From Streptosporangiales bacterium (lineage in GTDB: Bacteria > Actinomycetota > Actinomycetes > Streptosporangiales > WHST01), in assembly GCA_009379955.1 (NCBI GenBank), contig WHST01000010.1, positions 22,826-86,825 on the forward strand: DNA of 64,000 nucleotides. The letters are read 5' to 3'. Below, in pieces: positions 35,516 to 43,740 of this stretch. Within the stretch, counting starts at the first letter, position 1. Each line of letters starts with the position of its first letter. The translations under genes were made by a program, and so were the position numbers. The notes beneath the pieces were generated by a model that ran no database searches, was not told the origin of the DNA, and saw nothing but the letters and a program-made list of their open reading frames with translations.

Positions 35516-35559
35516 GGCGGTACCTCGCTACTCGGTCGGACGGTGGGAGTGCTGCGTGC

Positions 35560-35580
35560 TCACCAGTTGACGTCGCGCAT
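35560..35580 (-). CDS. Hexapeptide minigene 2 (MRDVNW)
   Basis: Same architecture with GAGGAG 7 bp upstream. CAC is replaced by AAC, so His5 becomes Asn. It is the only amino acid change among the five units. Confidence 0.55.
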   Translation of the reverse strand: MRDVNW

Positions 35581-35625
35581 GGCGGTGCTCCTCGCGGGTC
35601 GGTGGGTTGTCGGCGTTCGGCGTGC

Positions 35626-35646
35626 TCACCAGTGGACGTCGCGCAT
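35626..35646 (-). CDS. Hexapeptide minigene 1 (MRDVHW)
   Basis: ATG CGC GAC GTC CAC TGG TGA, with GAGGAG at 35654-35659 and a 7-bp spacer. It is the first full unit in the direction of transcription. The peptide has Arg2, Asp3, His5 and Trp6. Expression is inferred only from the ribosome binding site and conservation across units. Confidence 0.55.
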   Translation of the reverse strand: MRDVHW

Positions 35647-35660
35647 GGCGGTGCTCCTCG

Positions 35661-36146
35661 TGCTGTCGCGGGGATTCTGTTGGTGTTCGTGAGCTGACGT
35701 GGCGCAGGTTTGTCACGCCGTACGGCACCGACCGAAGTCGGGCCGATCGAGGGGGTATCCCCTGATGGACTCGCTCGTTAGCAGGTTGCGGCGACGTGAC
35801 CCGTCTGCAAGCACGCATGGCGCTACTCCTTCGGGTCGGACACGATCCGGCGGGGGAGCCATGGTGTCCGGACTCGCCGTCACCGCGCGGACCGGGGGTC
35901 AAACGAGCGAGCGAGGTGCCGACCTCACAGCAGTGATGCCGATCTACCGTCAGATCGCCGCGGCCACCGCTCCGCGCGACTTACGCTCGCAGTGTCGCTC
36001 AATCGAGAAGCGGGTGTCGACACCACGCGTTTTGCATAGACGCGCTGTGCCCAGTGCTCTCCGCGTACGCAGAGAGTAAGCTCAGAGAGACGCATTGGTG
36101 TGATCAACCTGCGCATGACCAGCCGAGAGTGATGCGGGAGGTAGTC
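35661..36146. other. Intergenic region upstream of the minigene array
   Basis: Lower GC than its surroundings. On the minus strand AAGGAG, 7 bp, ATGCG at 35819 repeats the start architecture of the array, but its frame continues for about 97 codons (MRACRRVTSPQPANERVHQG onward) without family similarity. A degenerate unit (CTGCGCCACGTC) lies at 35707. The promoter of the array is not obvious; the promoter of the divergent GGDEF gene must also lie here. Confidence 0.4.
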
Positions 36147-37469
36147 GTGACCGCCGCTCGGGGGCTCCGCAGCTGGCCGTTCTGGCAGTTGCCGCTTCGC
36201 CTGCGCGTCTACATCACGCTCGTCGTCGCCAGTGCGGCGCTCCTCGGGGTGTGGCAGTACTGGCAGGAGCCGCCCACGCTCAGGGACATCGGCCTGCTCG
36301 GCATGCTGCTCGCCTGCGGCGTCATCGTGGCGGAGACGAGTCGCGGGTTTCTTCGCGGCGTCGCGACCGAATTTCGGCAGGACTTGAACTCCGCCTGGAA
36401 GCTGCCGATTCTGTTCATGCTACCGCCTTTCCTGGCGGTTATCGCGCCGGTGTTCTTCGTCTTGAACTGGCAACGGTCGGTGCGAAGGCGGACGAACCGG
36501 CACCGGCAGGTCTTCACGATCGCGACATTGGCCGTGGGCGACGGATTGGCGTCGACGCTCTTTCACGCGTTGATCGACGACGGAAGCTCGATGCTGGCAT
36601 GGTTCGGTGCCGCGATCGTCGCCGCGGTGCTTGCTCGTGCATGGAACATCGGCCTGGTGGCCATCGTGCTGTGGCTCACCCAGCGCGACCGGATGCGCGA
36701 GCTGATCGACCTGGAGATGCTCATGTACTCCGGCGTCGAGATCTGCATCGGCATCATCGTCGGCGTGCTGGCGCGGGAGGCACCGCTGCTGATCGCGCTC
36801 GCCGTGCCTCCGGTGATCCTGCTCCACCGAGGCCTGCTGCACGAGCAGTTACGGCACATGTCGCGCACCGACTCCAAGACCGCGGTACTCAACGCCGGCG
36901 CCTGGGAGCAGGACGCCGAGATGGAGCTCAGCCGCGCCAAGAAGGCGCGCGAGTCGACGAGCGTGCTGATCTGCGACATCGACCACTTCAAGCTCGTCAA
37001 CGACGAGCACGGGCATCTCGCAGGTGACGACGCCTTGCGTACCGTCGCCCAGCGGTTGCAGGCTCTGCTGCGCCAAGGGGACATCCTCGGCCGCTTCGGC
37101 GGCGAGGAGTTCGTCATCCTGCTGTCCGGCATCGGCGTGGTCAACGCGAAGTCGATCGCGGAACGCCTGCGGCGCAACGTCGCCGCCGATCCGATCGCCC
37201 TGGAGTCCGGCACGATCAGGCTCAGCGTGTCGCTGGGGGTGGCGACGCTGGAGAGCTCGGACGGCTCGCTCTCGGAGATGCTGGCAGCCGCCGACGAGGC
37301 GCTGTACGCCGCCAAGCGGCGTGGCCGCAACCGCGTGGTGATCGCCCGCAGGCTGCACGCGGCCGACGCGGTGACGGCCGGCGACACCGTCGACGACGAG
37401 CCCGTCGCACAGTTCGAGGTGGAGCCGGAGGAGCAGCCGCGGGTCGCCGAGTCCCCGCGGGCGCGTTGA
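36147..37469 (+). CDS. Membrane diguanylate cyclase (GGDEF)
   Basis: It has 440 residues. GTG 36147 is preceded by GGGAGG with a 5-bp spacer, while the upstream ATG 36054 frame is not protein-like. Six or seven membrane segments form an N-terminal sensor, followed by a GGDEF domain with active site GRFGGEEFVILLS. Five residues before it an RxxD inhibitory site (RQGD) is present, so product inhibition by cyclic di-GMP is expected. The metal site Asp is in ICDIDHFKLVNDEHGH. The C-terminal tail is acidic. No EAL or PilZ gene lies in the window. Confidence 0.92.
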   Translation: MTAARGLRSWPFWQLPLRLRVYITLVVASAALLGVWQYWQEPPTLRDIGLLGMLLACGVIVAETSRGFLRGVATEFRQDLNSAWKLPILFMLPPFLAVIAPVFFVLNWQRSVRRRTNRHRQVFTIATLAVGDGLASTLFHALIDDGSSMLAWFGAAIVAAVLARAWNIGLVAIVLWLTQRDRMRELIDLEMLMYSGVEICIGIIVGVLAREAPLLIALAVPPVILLHRGLLHEQLRHMSRTDSKTAVLNAGAWEQDAEMELSRAKKARESTSVLICDIDHFKLVNDEHGHLAGDDALRTVAQRLQALLRQGDILGRFGGEEFVILLSGIGVVNAKSIAERLRRNVAADPIALESGTIRLSVSLGVATLESSDGSLSEMLAAADEALYAAKRRGRNRVVIARRLHAADAVTAGDTVDDEPVAQFEVEPEEQPRVAESPRAR

Positions 37470-37551
37470 CCGGAGGCACGGTGACCCGTCCCACCCGACA
37501 CCGCTAGCTGACCCGCTTGCAATTGCTAGCACTTCGTGCGAGGCTCGGTGC

Positions 37552-38010
37552 ATGGCCAGCTTGAACGTCGGCTCCCTCGGGAGTTTCATCAGGGAGCAGC
37601 GGGAGAAGGCGCACATCTCGGTGCGCGAGCTCGCGAAGACCGCGGGCGTCTCCAACCCGTACCTCAGCCAGATCGAACGCGGGCTGCGTCGGCCGAGCGC
37701 CGAGATCCTGCAGCAGATCGCCAAGGGTCTGCGTATCTCGGCCGAGGTCCTGTACGTCCGGGCCGGCATCTTGGAGGACCGCCATGCCGACACCGAGGTG
37801 ACCGAGGCCGTTGCCGCGGACACCCACCTCACGGAGCGGCAGAAGGAAGTCCTCCTCGAGATCTACGGCTCGTTCCGCAAGGAGAACGATCTCCGCGGCG
37901 ACGGGTCCGCCGACGCGGCGACGACGCCGCGCTCGACCGGTGCGCCGCCGCGCAAGCGTCCGGCCGCCGCGCAATCCCCGACCACCAGACGCACCACGAC
38001 GACCTCGTAG
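37552..38010 (+). CDS. XRE-family regulator upstream of hbhA
   Basis: It has 152 residues. The helix-turn-helix is SVRELAKTAGVSNPYLSQIE, RGLRRPSAEILQQIAKGLRI. The C-terminal half is disordered, Ala/Pro/Thr-rich and basic. The order XRE, HbhA-like, DUF2516 equals that of Rv0474-Rv0476 in Mycobacterium tuberculosis. The 82-bp upstream region holds two GCTAGC sites (37503-37508 and 37525-37530), two helical turns apart, and GCAATTGC; these may be its own operators. Confidence 0.9.
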   Translation: MASLNVGSLGSFIREQREKAHISVRELAKTAGVSNPYLSQIERGLRRPSAEILQQIAKGLRISAEVLYVRAGILEDRHADTEVTEAVAADTHLTERQKEVLLEIYGSFRKENDLRGDGSADAATTPRSTGAPPRKRPAAAQSPTTRRTTTTS

Positions 38011-38024
38011 GAGGAAACCTCCCC

Positions 38025-38528
38025 ATGCCCACGATCACCGACGTCCGTCACGAGATCACCAAGGCGCTCGACAACGCCCCCGTGTCCAAGCCGCTGTACG
38101 CCGTCGCCGGCGTCGGCGACCTCGCCGTCGAGAAGCTCCGTCACGTCGAGCAGCGGTTCCGCGCGCTCGGGCTCGAGCGTCGCTTCGCCGAGTTCGGCGA
38201 CGAGGCACGTGCCCTGCCGACGAAGGCCCAGCACGTCCGCACCGACGTGCAGACCCGCGTCCGCGACCTGCCGACCACCGTCGTCGACGCCGCGATCACC
38301 GCGAGCGACCGCGCCGCCGAGGTCTACGACGGACTCAGCGTCCGCGGCAAGAAGCTCGTCGACGCGTTCGGCGGCCAGGCCGCCGCGACGGTCACGGAGT
38401 CCGGTGCCCGCAAGACCACCGCGCCCAAGGCGGCCGCGAGCCGCACGGGCACCAAGACCTCGTCGGCAGCCAAGAACGGCAAGGCGACGAAGAGCACCAC
38501 CAAGAAGGCCTCACCGAAGAAGTCCTGA
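38025..38528 (+). CDS. hbhA: HbhA-like heparin-binding/lysine-rich protein
   Basis: It has 167 residues; ATG 38025 follows GGAGGAAACCTCCCC. The N-terminal two thirds are coiled-coil helices (DVRHEITKALDNAP, AVEKLRHVEQRFRALGL). The C-terminus is a Lys/Ala/Thr/Ser-rich tail (KAAASRTGTKTSSAAKNGKA then KKASPKKS), the heparin- or DNA-binding type tail of HbhA. In mycobacteria it is a surface adhesin and is also linked to lipid inclusions and polar growth. In a non-pathogen a structural role is more likely. A long perfect terminator follows. Confidence 0.85.
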   Translation: MPTITDVRHEITKALDNAPVSKPLYAVAGVGDLAVEKLRHVEQRFRALGLERRFAEFGDEARALPTKAQHVRTDVQTRVRDLPTTVVDAAITASDRAAEVYDGLSVRGKKLVDAFGGQAAATVTESGARKTTAPKAAASRTGTKTSSAAKNGKATKSTTKKASPKKS

Positions 38529-38532
38529 CGCC

Positions 38533-38579
38533 GATCACCTCGGGCTCCGCCGCGACCACCGGCGGAGCCCGAGGTGATC
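38533..38579 (+). terminator. Strong terminator after hbhA
   Basis: A perfect 19-bp stem: GATCACCTCGGGCTCCGCC (38533-38551) with its complement at 38561-38579, loop of 9 nt. Confidence 0.85.
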
Positions 38580-38625
38580 ATGTGCCGGAACGCGACAGGG
38601 GCGCCGGTCGGGTTAGGCTGAGCGA

Positions 38626-38928
38626 GTGTTCGTGCTGACCGGCTGGTTCTGGCCGCTGGAGCTCTTCCAGCTCGCCCTGACCCTCGTCGTGATCGTGATC
38701 GAGATCGTGTCGTTCATCGACGCCGCGATCCGTCCGTCGCGCGCGTACGAGGCGGTGAGCAAGCAGAGCAAGGCGTTCTGGCTGGTCATCCTCGGTGTCG
38801 CGACCGCCGCCACGCTGGTGGGCGTCGTCAACGTCTTCGGCATCTTCGGGATCATCGGCCTGATCGCCGCGCTGGTGTACCGCCTCGACGTGCGGCCGGC
38901 GATCCGCGAGCTGGGCCGCGGCTACTGA
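38626..38928 (+). CDS. DUF2516 membrane protein
   Basis: It has 100 residues from GTG 38626. Two or three membrane helices (LELFQLALTLVVIVIEIVSF, FWLVILGVATAATLVGVV, FGIFGIIGLIAALVYRLDVR). It matches the small DUF2516 proteins that follow hbhA in mycobacteria (Rv0476). Its function is unknown. It is followed after 3 bp by the hydrolase gene. Confidence 0.88.
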   Translation: MFVLTGWFWPLELFQLALTLVVIVIEIVSFIDAAIRPSRAYEAVSKQSKAFWLVILGVATAATLVGVVNVFGIFGIIGLIAALVYRLDVRPAIRELGRGY

Positions 38929-38931
38929 CCC

Positions 38932-39729
38932 GTGCGCGCGCCGCACACCTCGCTGCTGCCGACCGCGACGGGTGAGGTCGAGTACCTCGTCACCCGTACC
39001 GGCGCACCGGTCACGGTGTACGCCCACGGCCTGCTCGGCTCGATCGACGAGGCCAGGACGCTCGCATCGGGTGTGGCGGGCACCGCGGCGTTCCTGAGCT
39101 TCCGCGGGCACGGACGCACCCGGGCGACCGACGGCCGGTGGGACTACGCGGGTCTCGCGGCGGAGCTGTCGGCCGTCTCCGACCACGTCGCGGCGACGCA
39201 GGCGGTCGGCATGTCGCTCGGCTCCGGCGCCCTGCTCCGGCTGCTCTCCGCCGATCCACACCGCTTCACCCGCGTCGTGCTGATGCTGCCCGCCGCTGTC
39301 GACGTCGTGCGGACGGATCGCGCGATCTGGCGGTCACTCGCCGGCCGGGTCGTCGCGGGAGACGTCGCGGGCGTCGCGCGGTCGATGTTGTCGGGTCAGC
39401 CGCCACAGGTTCGCGACGTCGACGAGGCGCGCGAGCACTACCGGCGCGCGGCACAGGAGCTGGTCGACGGCCCGGCCGAGACGCTGCGTGCCCTGCGCAC
39501 GCTGCCGTTCGCGACGCCCGTGGACGACCGTGCGTCACTGCGTGCGATCGACGTGCCGGTGCTCGTCGTGAGTCAGCGCGACGACCCGCTCCACCCGCTC
39601 GCGGTCGGCGAGGAGCTGGCGGGCCTCCTGCCCGCGGCACGCCTGCACGTCCTCGCCCGCCCCGGCGAGATGTGGCTGGGTCGGCGCGAGCTGCGCGAGG
39701 TGCTCACCGGCTTCCTCGCGTCCGGGTAG
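38932..39729 (+). CDS. Alpha/beta hydrolase-fold protein
   Basis: It has 265 residues from GTG 38932. The nucleophile elbow is GMSLGSGALLRL and the acid lies in VSQRDDPLHP. The usual catalytic histidine near the C-terminus is not evident: the expected SGH position reads ARPGEMWLGRRE. It may therefore be inactive or use another residue. It is co-directional with DUF2516. Its stop codon lies inside a strong palindrome that can terminate transcription from both sides. Confidence 0.75.
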   Translation: MRAPHTSLLPTATGEVEYLVTRTGAPVTVYAHGLLGSIDEARTLASGVAGTAAFLSFRGHGRTRATDGRWDYAGLAAELSAVSDHVAATQAVGMSLGSGALLRLLSADPHRFTRVVLMLPAAVDVVRTDRAIWRSLAGRVVAGDVAGVARSMLSGQPPQVRDVDEAREHYRRAAQELVDGPAETLRALRTLPFATPVDDRASLRAIDVPVLVVSQRDDPLHPLAVGEELAGLLPAARLHVLARPGEMWLGRRELREVLTGFLASG

Positions 39730-39752
39730 GTGGTGGCCACCTACCCGGACGC
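39718..39752. terminator. Bidirectional terminator overlapping a stop codon
   Basis: A perfect 16-bp stem with a 3-nt loop: GCGTCCGGGTAGGTGG (39718-39733) and its complement at 39737-39752. It lies between convergent genes. Confidence 0.8.
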
Positions 39753-39760
39753 GACCGGAT

Positions 39761-40615
39761 TCAGCCGTTGGCGAGGGCGACCAGGCGGTCGTGGGCGCCG
39801 TTGAAGACGTTCTGGTCACCGGGGAAGGTGCCGTGGTCGTTGTACTGCCAGAACGTGTAGAAGCCCCAGCCGTTGGGCAGCGCGCCCGGGCTCGAGGCGT
39901 AGCGCGCGATCCACAGCGGGTTGTTGCTCGCGAAACCGCCGTAGTTGCCGGTGCACTGGGTCCACCAGTCGGTCGTCGAGTAGATCGTCGCCCACCGGCC
40001 GGTGCGCGCGTGGTACGTGTTGATGAAGTCGGCGATCCAGCTGCGCATCGCCGCCTGGCTCTTGCCGTAGCACGTGGCCCCGTAAGGGTTGTACTCGATG
40101 TCGAGCGCGCCCGGCAGGGTCTTGCCGTCGCGTGACCAGGCACCGCCGCGGTCGACGAAGTAGTTCGCCTGGTTCGCGCCGCTGGAGTCGTTCGGCGTCG
40201 CGAAGTGGTACGCGCCGCGGATCATCCCGACGTTGTATGAGCCGTTGTACTGCTGGGTGAAGTACGGGTTCTTGTAGTAGTTGCCCTCGGTCGCCTTGAC
40301 GTACGCGAACCGCGCGCCGGCGTTCCACGCGCCCTGCCAGTTCACGTTGCCCTGGTGTCCGCTGACGTCCATCCCGGCGACCGACGCCTGACGCGATGTG
40401 CTCGGCGGGCTGCTCGGGCCCTCGCCGTGGTTGGACCAGCCCATGTACGCGTCACCTCGTTTCGTGACCGCGGGCTTGTCGGCTGTGGCGTCGTCGCCGC
40501 CGGACGGTGCGGCGGACACCGTTCCCGTGCCGGCGAGCAGGAGTGCCGTCGCCGCGAGCGGCACGGTGAGCGCGGTGGCGAGGCGGCGTCGGGGTGATCG
40601 AGGCAATGGGGACAT
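39761..40615 (-). CDS. Secreted GH25 muramidase (lysozyme)
   Basis: It has 284 residues. The signal peptide (MSPLPRSPRRRLATALTVPL, cleavage near SAAPS) is followed by a GH25 catalytic domain. Signature residues: DVSGHQGNVNWQGAW, FAYVKATEGNYYKNPYF, the catalytic pair in ALDIEYNPYG, and IYSTTDWWTQCTG. It cleaves the N-acetylmuramic acid-N-acetylglucosamine bond of peptidoglycan, here outside the cell. No separate wall-binding domain was seen. The 187-bp region upstream of the start contains the terminator of the dadA-like operon. Confidence 0.92.
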   Translation of the reverse strand: MSPLPRSPRRRLATALTVPLAATALLLAGTGTVSAAPSGGDDATADKPAVTKRGDAYMGWSNHGEGPSSPPSTSRQASVAGMDVSGHQGNVNWQGAWNAGARFAYVKATEGNYYKNPYFTQQYNGSYNVGMIRGAYHFATPNDSSGANQANYFVDRGGAWSRDGKTLPGALDIEYNPYGATCYGKSQAAMRSWIADFINTYHARTGRWATIYSTTDWWTQCTGNYGGFASNNPLWIARYASSPGALPNGWGFYTFWQYNDHGTFPGDQNVFNGAHDRLVALANG

Positions 40616-40763
40616 GAGGGCTCCTCGGAGGGATTCGTGCTGGCACCGACGGCCACCAGGGGGGCACGAACCGAACCGTCCGTGAGGCGACCGTCACCAG
40701 GAGTGTGCGCACAAGTTCCCACCAAGACAAGGGTTGTCGGCGAAACTTACCCACAGCAACGGG

Positions 40764-40797
40764 CGTCCCCCCGATGACCGCGCGGCGATGGGGGACG
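40764..40797 (-). terminator. Terminator of the symporter/oxidoreductase operon
   Basis: CGTCCCCC (40764-40771) pairs with GGGGGACG (40790-40797), just past the stop codon of the minus-strand oxidoreductase. Confidence 0.55.
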
Positions 40798-40802
40798 GAC
40801 CG

Positions 40803-42044
40803 TCACCGCCGGGCGAAGCGGTCGAGTGCGAACGGTGCGAGCACCGCGGGCGCGGCGTCGCCGAGTACGTGGGGGACGAGAGCGGCGGCGGTCGCGGGTG
40901 CCAGCGTCAGCCCGAGCATGCCGTGACCCGTCGCCGCGAACACGCCGTCGTGCCCGGGGACGCGGCCGATGAGCGGCAGGCTGTCGGACGTCGCCGGCCG
41001 CATGCCCGCGTACTCGAGGTACGGCTGCCTCGGCCGCCAGTCCGCGAGGTACTCCCGGGTCCGCGCGAGCAGCTGCGCGACCGCGCCGCGGCTGTACGCT
41101 CCCGTGCCGCGGCCGAGGTCGAACCGGCCGGCGATCCGCACCCCGTCCGCGAACGGGGCGAGGGCGAGGCTCGGCTCCACCAGCTTGAGCGCGTGCGCGG
41201 GTGCCGTGCCGTCACCCTCGGCCGTCAGGCTGTACCCGCCGGCGGGGAGCAGCGGGACGCGGACGCCGAGATCGCGCAGCAGCCGGCCCGACCAGACCCC
41301 GGCGGCGACGATCACCCGGTCCGCGTCGAGATCCCCGCGACTCGTCGCGACGCGGACGCCTCCCCGACCGGACGCGATGCCGCGCGCCGCGATGCCGGTG
41401 CGCAGCTCGACGCGCCCCTCGACGTCGCGGGTCAGCGCGTCGAGGAGCTGTTCCGGCCGCACATGTGCCTCGCCCCGGGCGTGCACGCCGCCGGCGAGAC
41501 CCGCGGCGAGGGCGGGCTCGAGCGCGCGCAGGGCGGCGCCGTCGTGCACCTCGTACGCGTGGTCGTACCCGGCGTCGTGTGCACCTTCGGCGAGGGCGAC
41601 GGCCTCGTCGAGGCCCTCGGACGTCCGCGCCGCGAGGACGAGACCGGTCTCGTGCATCTCGAACGCGAGTCCTGCCGCCTTCAGCTTCGCGAACAGCGCG
41701 ACGCTGCGCGACCCGAGGTCGAGCATCGCGCGGAGGCCGTCGCGATGGCGTACGGCGTTGCCGCTGCGCACGAACCCCCAGAGCCAGCGGACGAGCCGTC
41801 CCGGCGGTGCCGGGTGGACGCTGAACGGCGCGCGCCCGCCGAGGAACTGGCGCGTCGAGTGGGGCACCACCCCAGGACCGGACAGCGGTGCGGAGAGCAC
41901 CGGCACGATCCACCCCGCGCTCGCAGGCCCTGCCACACCGGGTCCGGCTCCGGTGTCGAGCACCGTTACCTCCGCGCCGTGCGCGGCGAGATCCCGCGCG
42001 CAGCACAGGCCCACGACCCCGCCTCCGACGACCACCACGTGCAC
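40803..42044 (-). CDS. FAD-dependent D-amino-acid dehydrogenase/oxidase (DadA-like)
   Basis: It has 413 residues. The N-terminal FAD motif is HVVVVGGGVVGLCCARDLA and the C-terminal FAD segment is GVFAATGHGMLGLTLAPATA. The order of motifs and length match the DadA/glycine oxidase family, which oxidises D-amino acids or secondary amines to keto acids and ammonia. It follows the SSS symporter and its small partner, so uptake and oxidation of one substrate are likely coupled. A divergent CdaR-like regulator may control it. Confidence 0.85.
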   Translation of the reverse strand: MHVVVVGGGVVGLCCARDLAAHGAEVTVLDTGAGPGVAGPASAGWIVPVLSAPLSGPGVVPHSTRQFLGGRAPFSVHPAPPGRLVRWLWGFVRSGNAVRHRDGLRAMLDLGSRSVALFAKLKAAGLAFEMHETGLVLAARTSEGLDEAVALAEGAHDAGYDHAYEVHDGAALRALEPALAAGLAGGVHARGEAHVRPEQLLDALTRDVEGRVELRTGIAARGIASGRGGVRVATSRGDLDADRVIVAAGVWSGRLLRDLGVRVPLLPAGGYSLTAEGDGTAPAHALKLVEPSLALAPFADGVRIAGRFDLGRGTGAYSRGAVAQLLARTREYLADWRPRQPYLEYAGMRPATSDSLPLIGRVPGHDGVFAATGHGMLGLTLAPATAAALVPHVLGDAAPAVLAPFALDRFARR

Positions 42045-42051
42045 GACGGCC

Positions 42052-42186
42052 TCACTCCCTGCCGTCGTCGGTCGGGTCGCCGCCGCGGACGACCTCGGCG
42101 ACGTAGAACCGGAAGCCGAGCCAGCCGGCCCACAGGGTCACGACGATGAGCACGATCGGTACGGCGTAGAGCAGGAACGCGTACAT
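42052..42186 (-). CDS. Small membrane subunit of the symporter operon
   Basis: It has 44 residues with one transmembrane helix (YAFLLYAVPIVLIVVTLWAG) and an acidic end. Its ATG lies one base after the symporter stop (TGAGATG), so translation is coupled. Small single-span proteins encoded directly after SSS symporters are common and may be accessory subunits. It ends 7 bp before the oxidoreductase start. Confidence 0.65.
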   Translation of the reverse strand: MYAFLLYAVPIVLIVVTLWAGWLGFRFYVAEVVRGGDPTDDGRE

Positions 42187-42187
42187 C

Positions 42188-43605
42188 TCAGGACACCTCT
42201 CTCGCCCCGACGGCGGGCACAGCGGTCACCGAGCCGGCTCTGCCGCGGGTGACGACCGTGACGACGGTGAAGACGACGAGGTTCGTGACGACGCCCGCCG
42301 CGAGGCCGGTGACCCCGTACGGCTCGTCCCACACCCAGGTCCACAGCGCGGTGACCGTGCCACCGCAGGCGATCGCGGACAGGGCCGCGGGAGCCGATCG
42401 CGTCCCGAACAGCACGGCCGCCAGCAGCGGGATGATGACCGTCGGCGCCCACAGCGCGTAGCTGTAGAGCAGGGCATCGACGATGCTCGGCACGCTCACC
42501 GCGAAGAGCGTCGCGGCCACGCCGACGACGAGGCTCAGCACGCGCTCGAGCCACAGCCGCCGCGTCGCAGAGACGGACGGGTTGACGAACGGCAGGTAGA
42601 TGTCCTTCACGAACACCACCGCTATCGAGTTCAGGTACGAGCTCGCGGTCGACATCACCACCGCCAGCAGCGCAGCGACGAGCAGGCCGGTGAGACCGAT
42701 CGGCAGGAGCTTCATCACGATCGTCGGCAGCGCCTGGTCAGGGTCGATGCCGGGGAACCTGGCGAGCGCGACGAGTCCGAGGCTCGCCGTGACGAAGAAG
42801 AAGCCGAAGGAGAACACGCCCGCGAGCGCGCCTTGCGGGCGTTGGCGCTGTCCGGCGTCGCGAACGTGCGTTGCGTGTACGGCGGCACCAGCGTCTCGCC
42901 GAGCAGGAACGCGAGGAAGATGCTGAGGAACGCCGGCAGGCTGTAGTCGCCGAGCACCGTCAGGTGCCCGGCCGGTGCCGCCTCGGCGAGCGCGGCCGGG
43001 CCACCCACCTGGACGAGCCCGATCACGAGTGCGAGAGGGAGCAGCACCCCGAGAAAGACGAACTGCAGCATGTCGGTCTGGATCACGGCCCACGCCCCGC
43101 CGAAGGTGGAGTAGAGCACCACGATGCCCATGCCGACGACGATGGAGGCGGTCGTGGGCAGGCCGATCGTGGCGTTCACGACCGTGCCGACGGCGAGCGC
43201 CTGTGCGCCGAGGATGCCTGCGCACAGCGCGAGCGACAGCACTCCCGTCAGCAGGCGGGCCGGCCGGCCGTAGTGCTGCTCCATCACGTCGCCGACGGTG
43301 TGTGCGCCGCGGTAGCGCTTGAGGCGCGGCGCCACGAACACCCCGACGAGGAACGTCTGGATGCCGAACGCGAAGAACGCGAACATGTAGACGTAGCCGT
43401 CGGAGAAGACGGTGCTCGCGTTGCCCAGCGACGCTCCGCCGCCGAGGAAGGCGGCCGCGAGGCTGCCGAACAGCACCGGCCAGACGATCCGGTTGCCGGC
43501 TACCGCGAAGTCGTCGGCGTTGCGCACACGGCGCATCGTCTGGACACCGATCACGATCAGGGCCACGAAGTAGAGGGCGAGCAGCAACCAGTCGAGGACC
43601 GCCAT
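42188..43605 (-). pseudogene. Sodium:solute symporter (SSS family), frameshifted
   Basis: The start is ATG 43605 with GAGGAG upstream. The N-terminal part is in one frame (MAVLDWLLLALYFVALIVIG, AAAFLGGGASLGNASTVFSD, to PPYTQRTFATPDSANARK). The rest is in another (ALAGVFSFGFFFVTASLGLV to GREVS-like end). The break is at 42832-42833, where a GG would need to be GGG to restore NARKGALAGVFS. Together the pieces give about 470 residues and 13 spans, a complete SSS transporter. It either is a pseudogene, carries a sequence error, or uses frameshifting. The operon continues with the small subunit and DadA-like enzyme. Confidence 0.85.
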
Positions 43606-43681
43606 GGCAGATCTCCTCTCGGGAGTTGCTGCCTCACCGTAGAGTCCCGCGCATCCCCGGTCACTGGACGTTCTGCGAGAG

Positions 43682-43708
43682 AACTGGGAGGGATTCGCCC
43701 TTCCAGTT
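43682..43708. promoter_or_regulatory. Candidate operator in the symporter/CdaR spacer
   Basis: AACTGG (43682-43687) and CCAGTT (43703-43708) flank GAGGG and CCCTT, giving a 27-bp inverted repeat with one mismatch and a 5-bp centre. It lies 33 bp before the regulator and in the divergent symporter promoter region. Confidence 0.55.
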
Positions 43709-43740
43709 GTACGCTTCGTCCAATCATCGGAGGTGCTGTC

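Larger units (their letters stand above)
35243..35660 (-). repeat. Tandem array of five hexapeptide minigenes
   Basis: On the minus strand a 34-36-bp unit is repeated: ribosome binding site GAGGAG, 7 bp, ATGCGCGACGTCCACTGGTGA. Start codons lie at 35646, 35580, 35515, 35449 and 35263. Four units are spaced 65-66 bp apart; the fifth is 186 bp away. The intervening 30 bp are different in each gap, C-rich and G-poor. The conserved block is exactly a ribosome binding site, a start, five codons and a stop. No maturation enzyme, transporter or other minus-strand gene lies next to it. Confidence 0.85.

Noticed and set aside
35243..35660. CRISPR-like geometry (repeats of about 36 bp with spacers of about 30 bp)
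   Set aside because: Repeats are few, unevenly spaced, imperfect at defined codon positions and coincide with ribosome binding site, start and stop codons. No cas gene is in the window.
35528..35902. 124-codon minus-strand frame through the minigene array
   Set aside because: It reads across the repeats in another frame with low-complexity His/Arg content; the hexapeptide units explain the region better.
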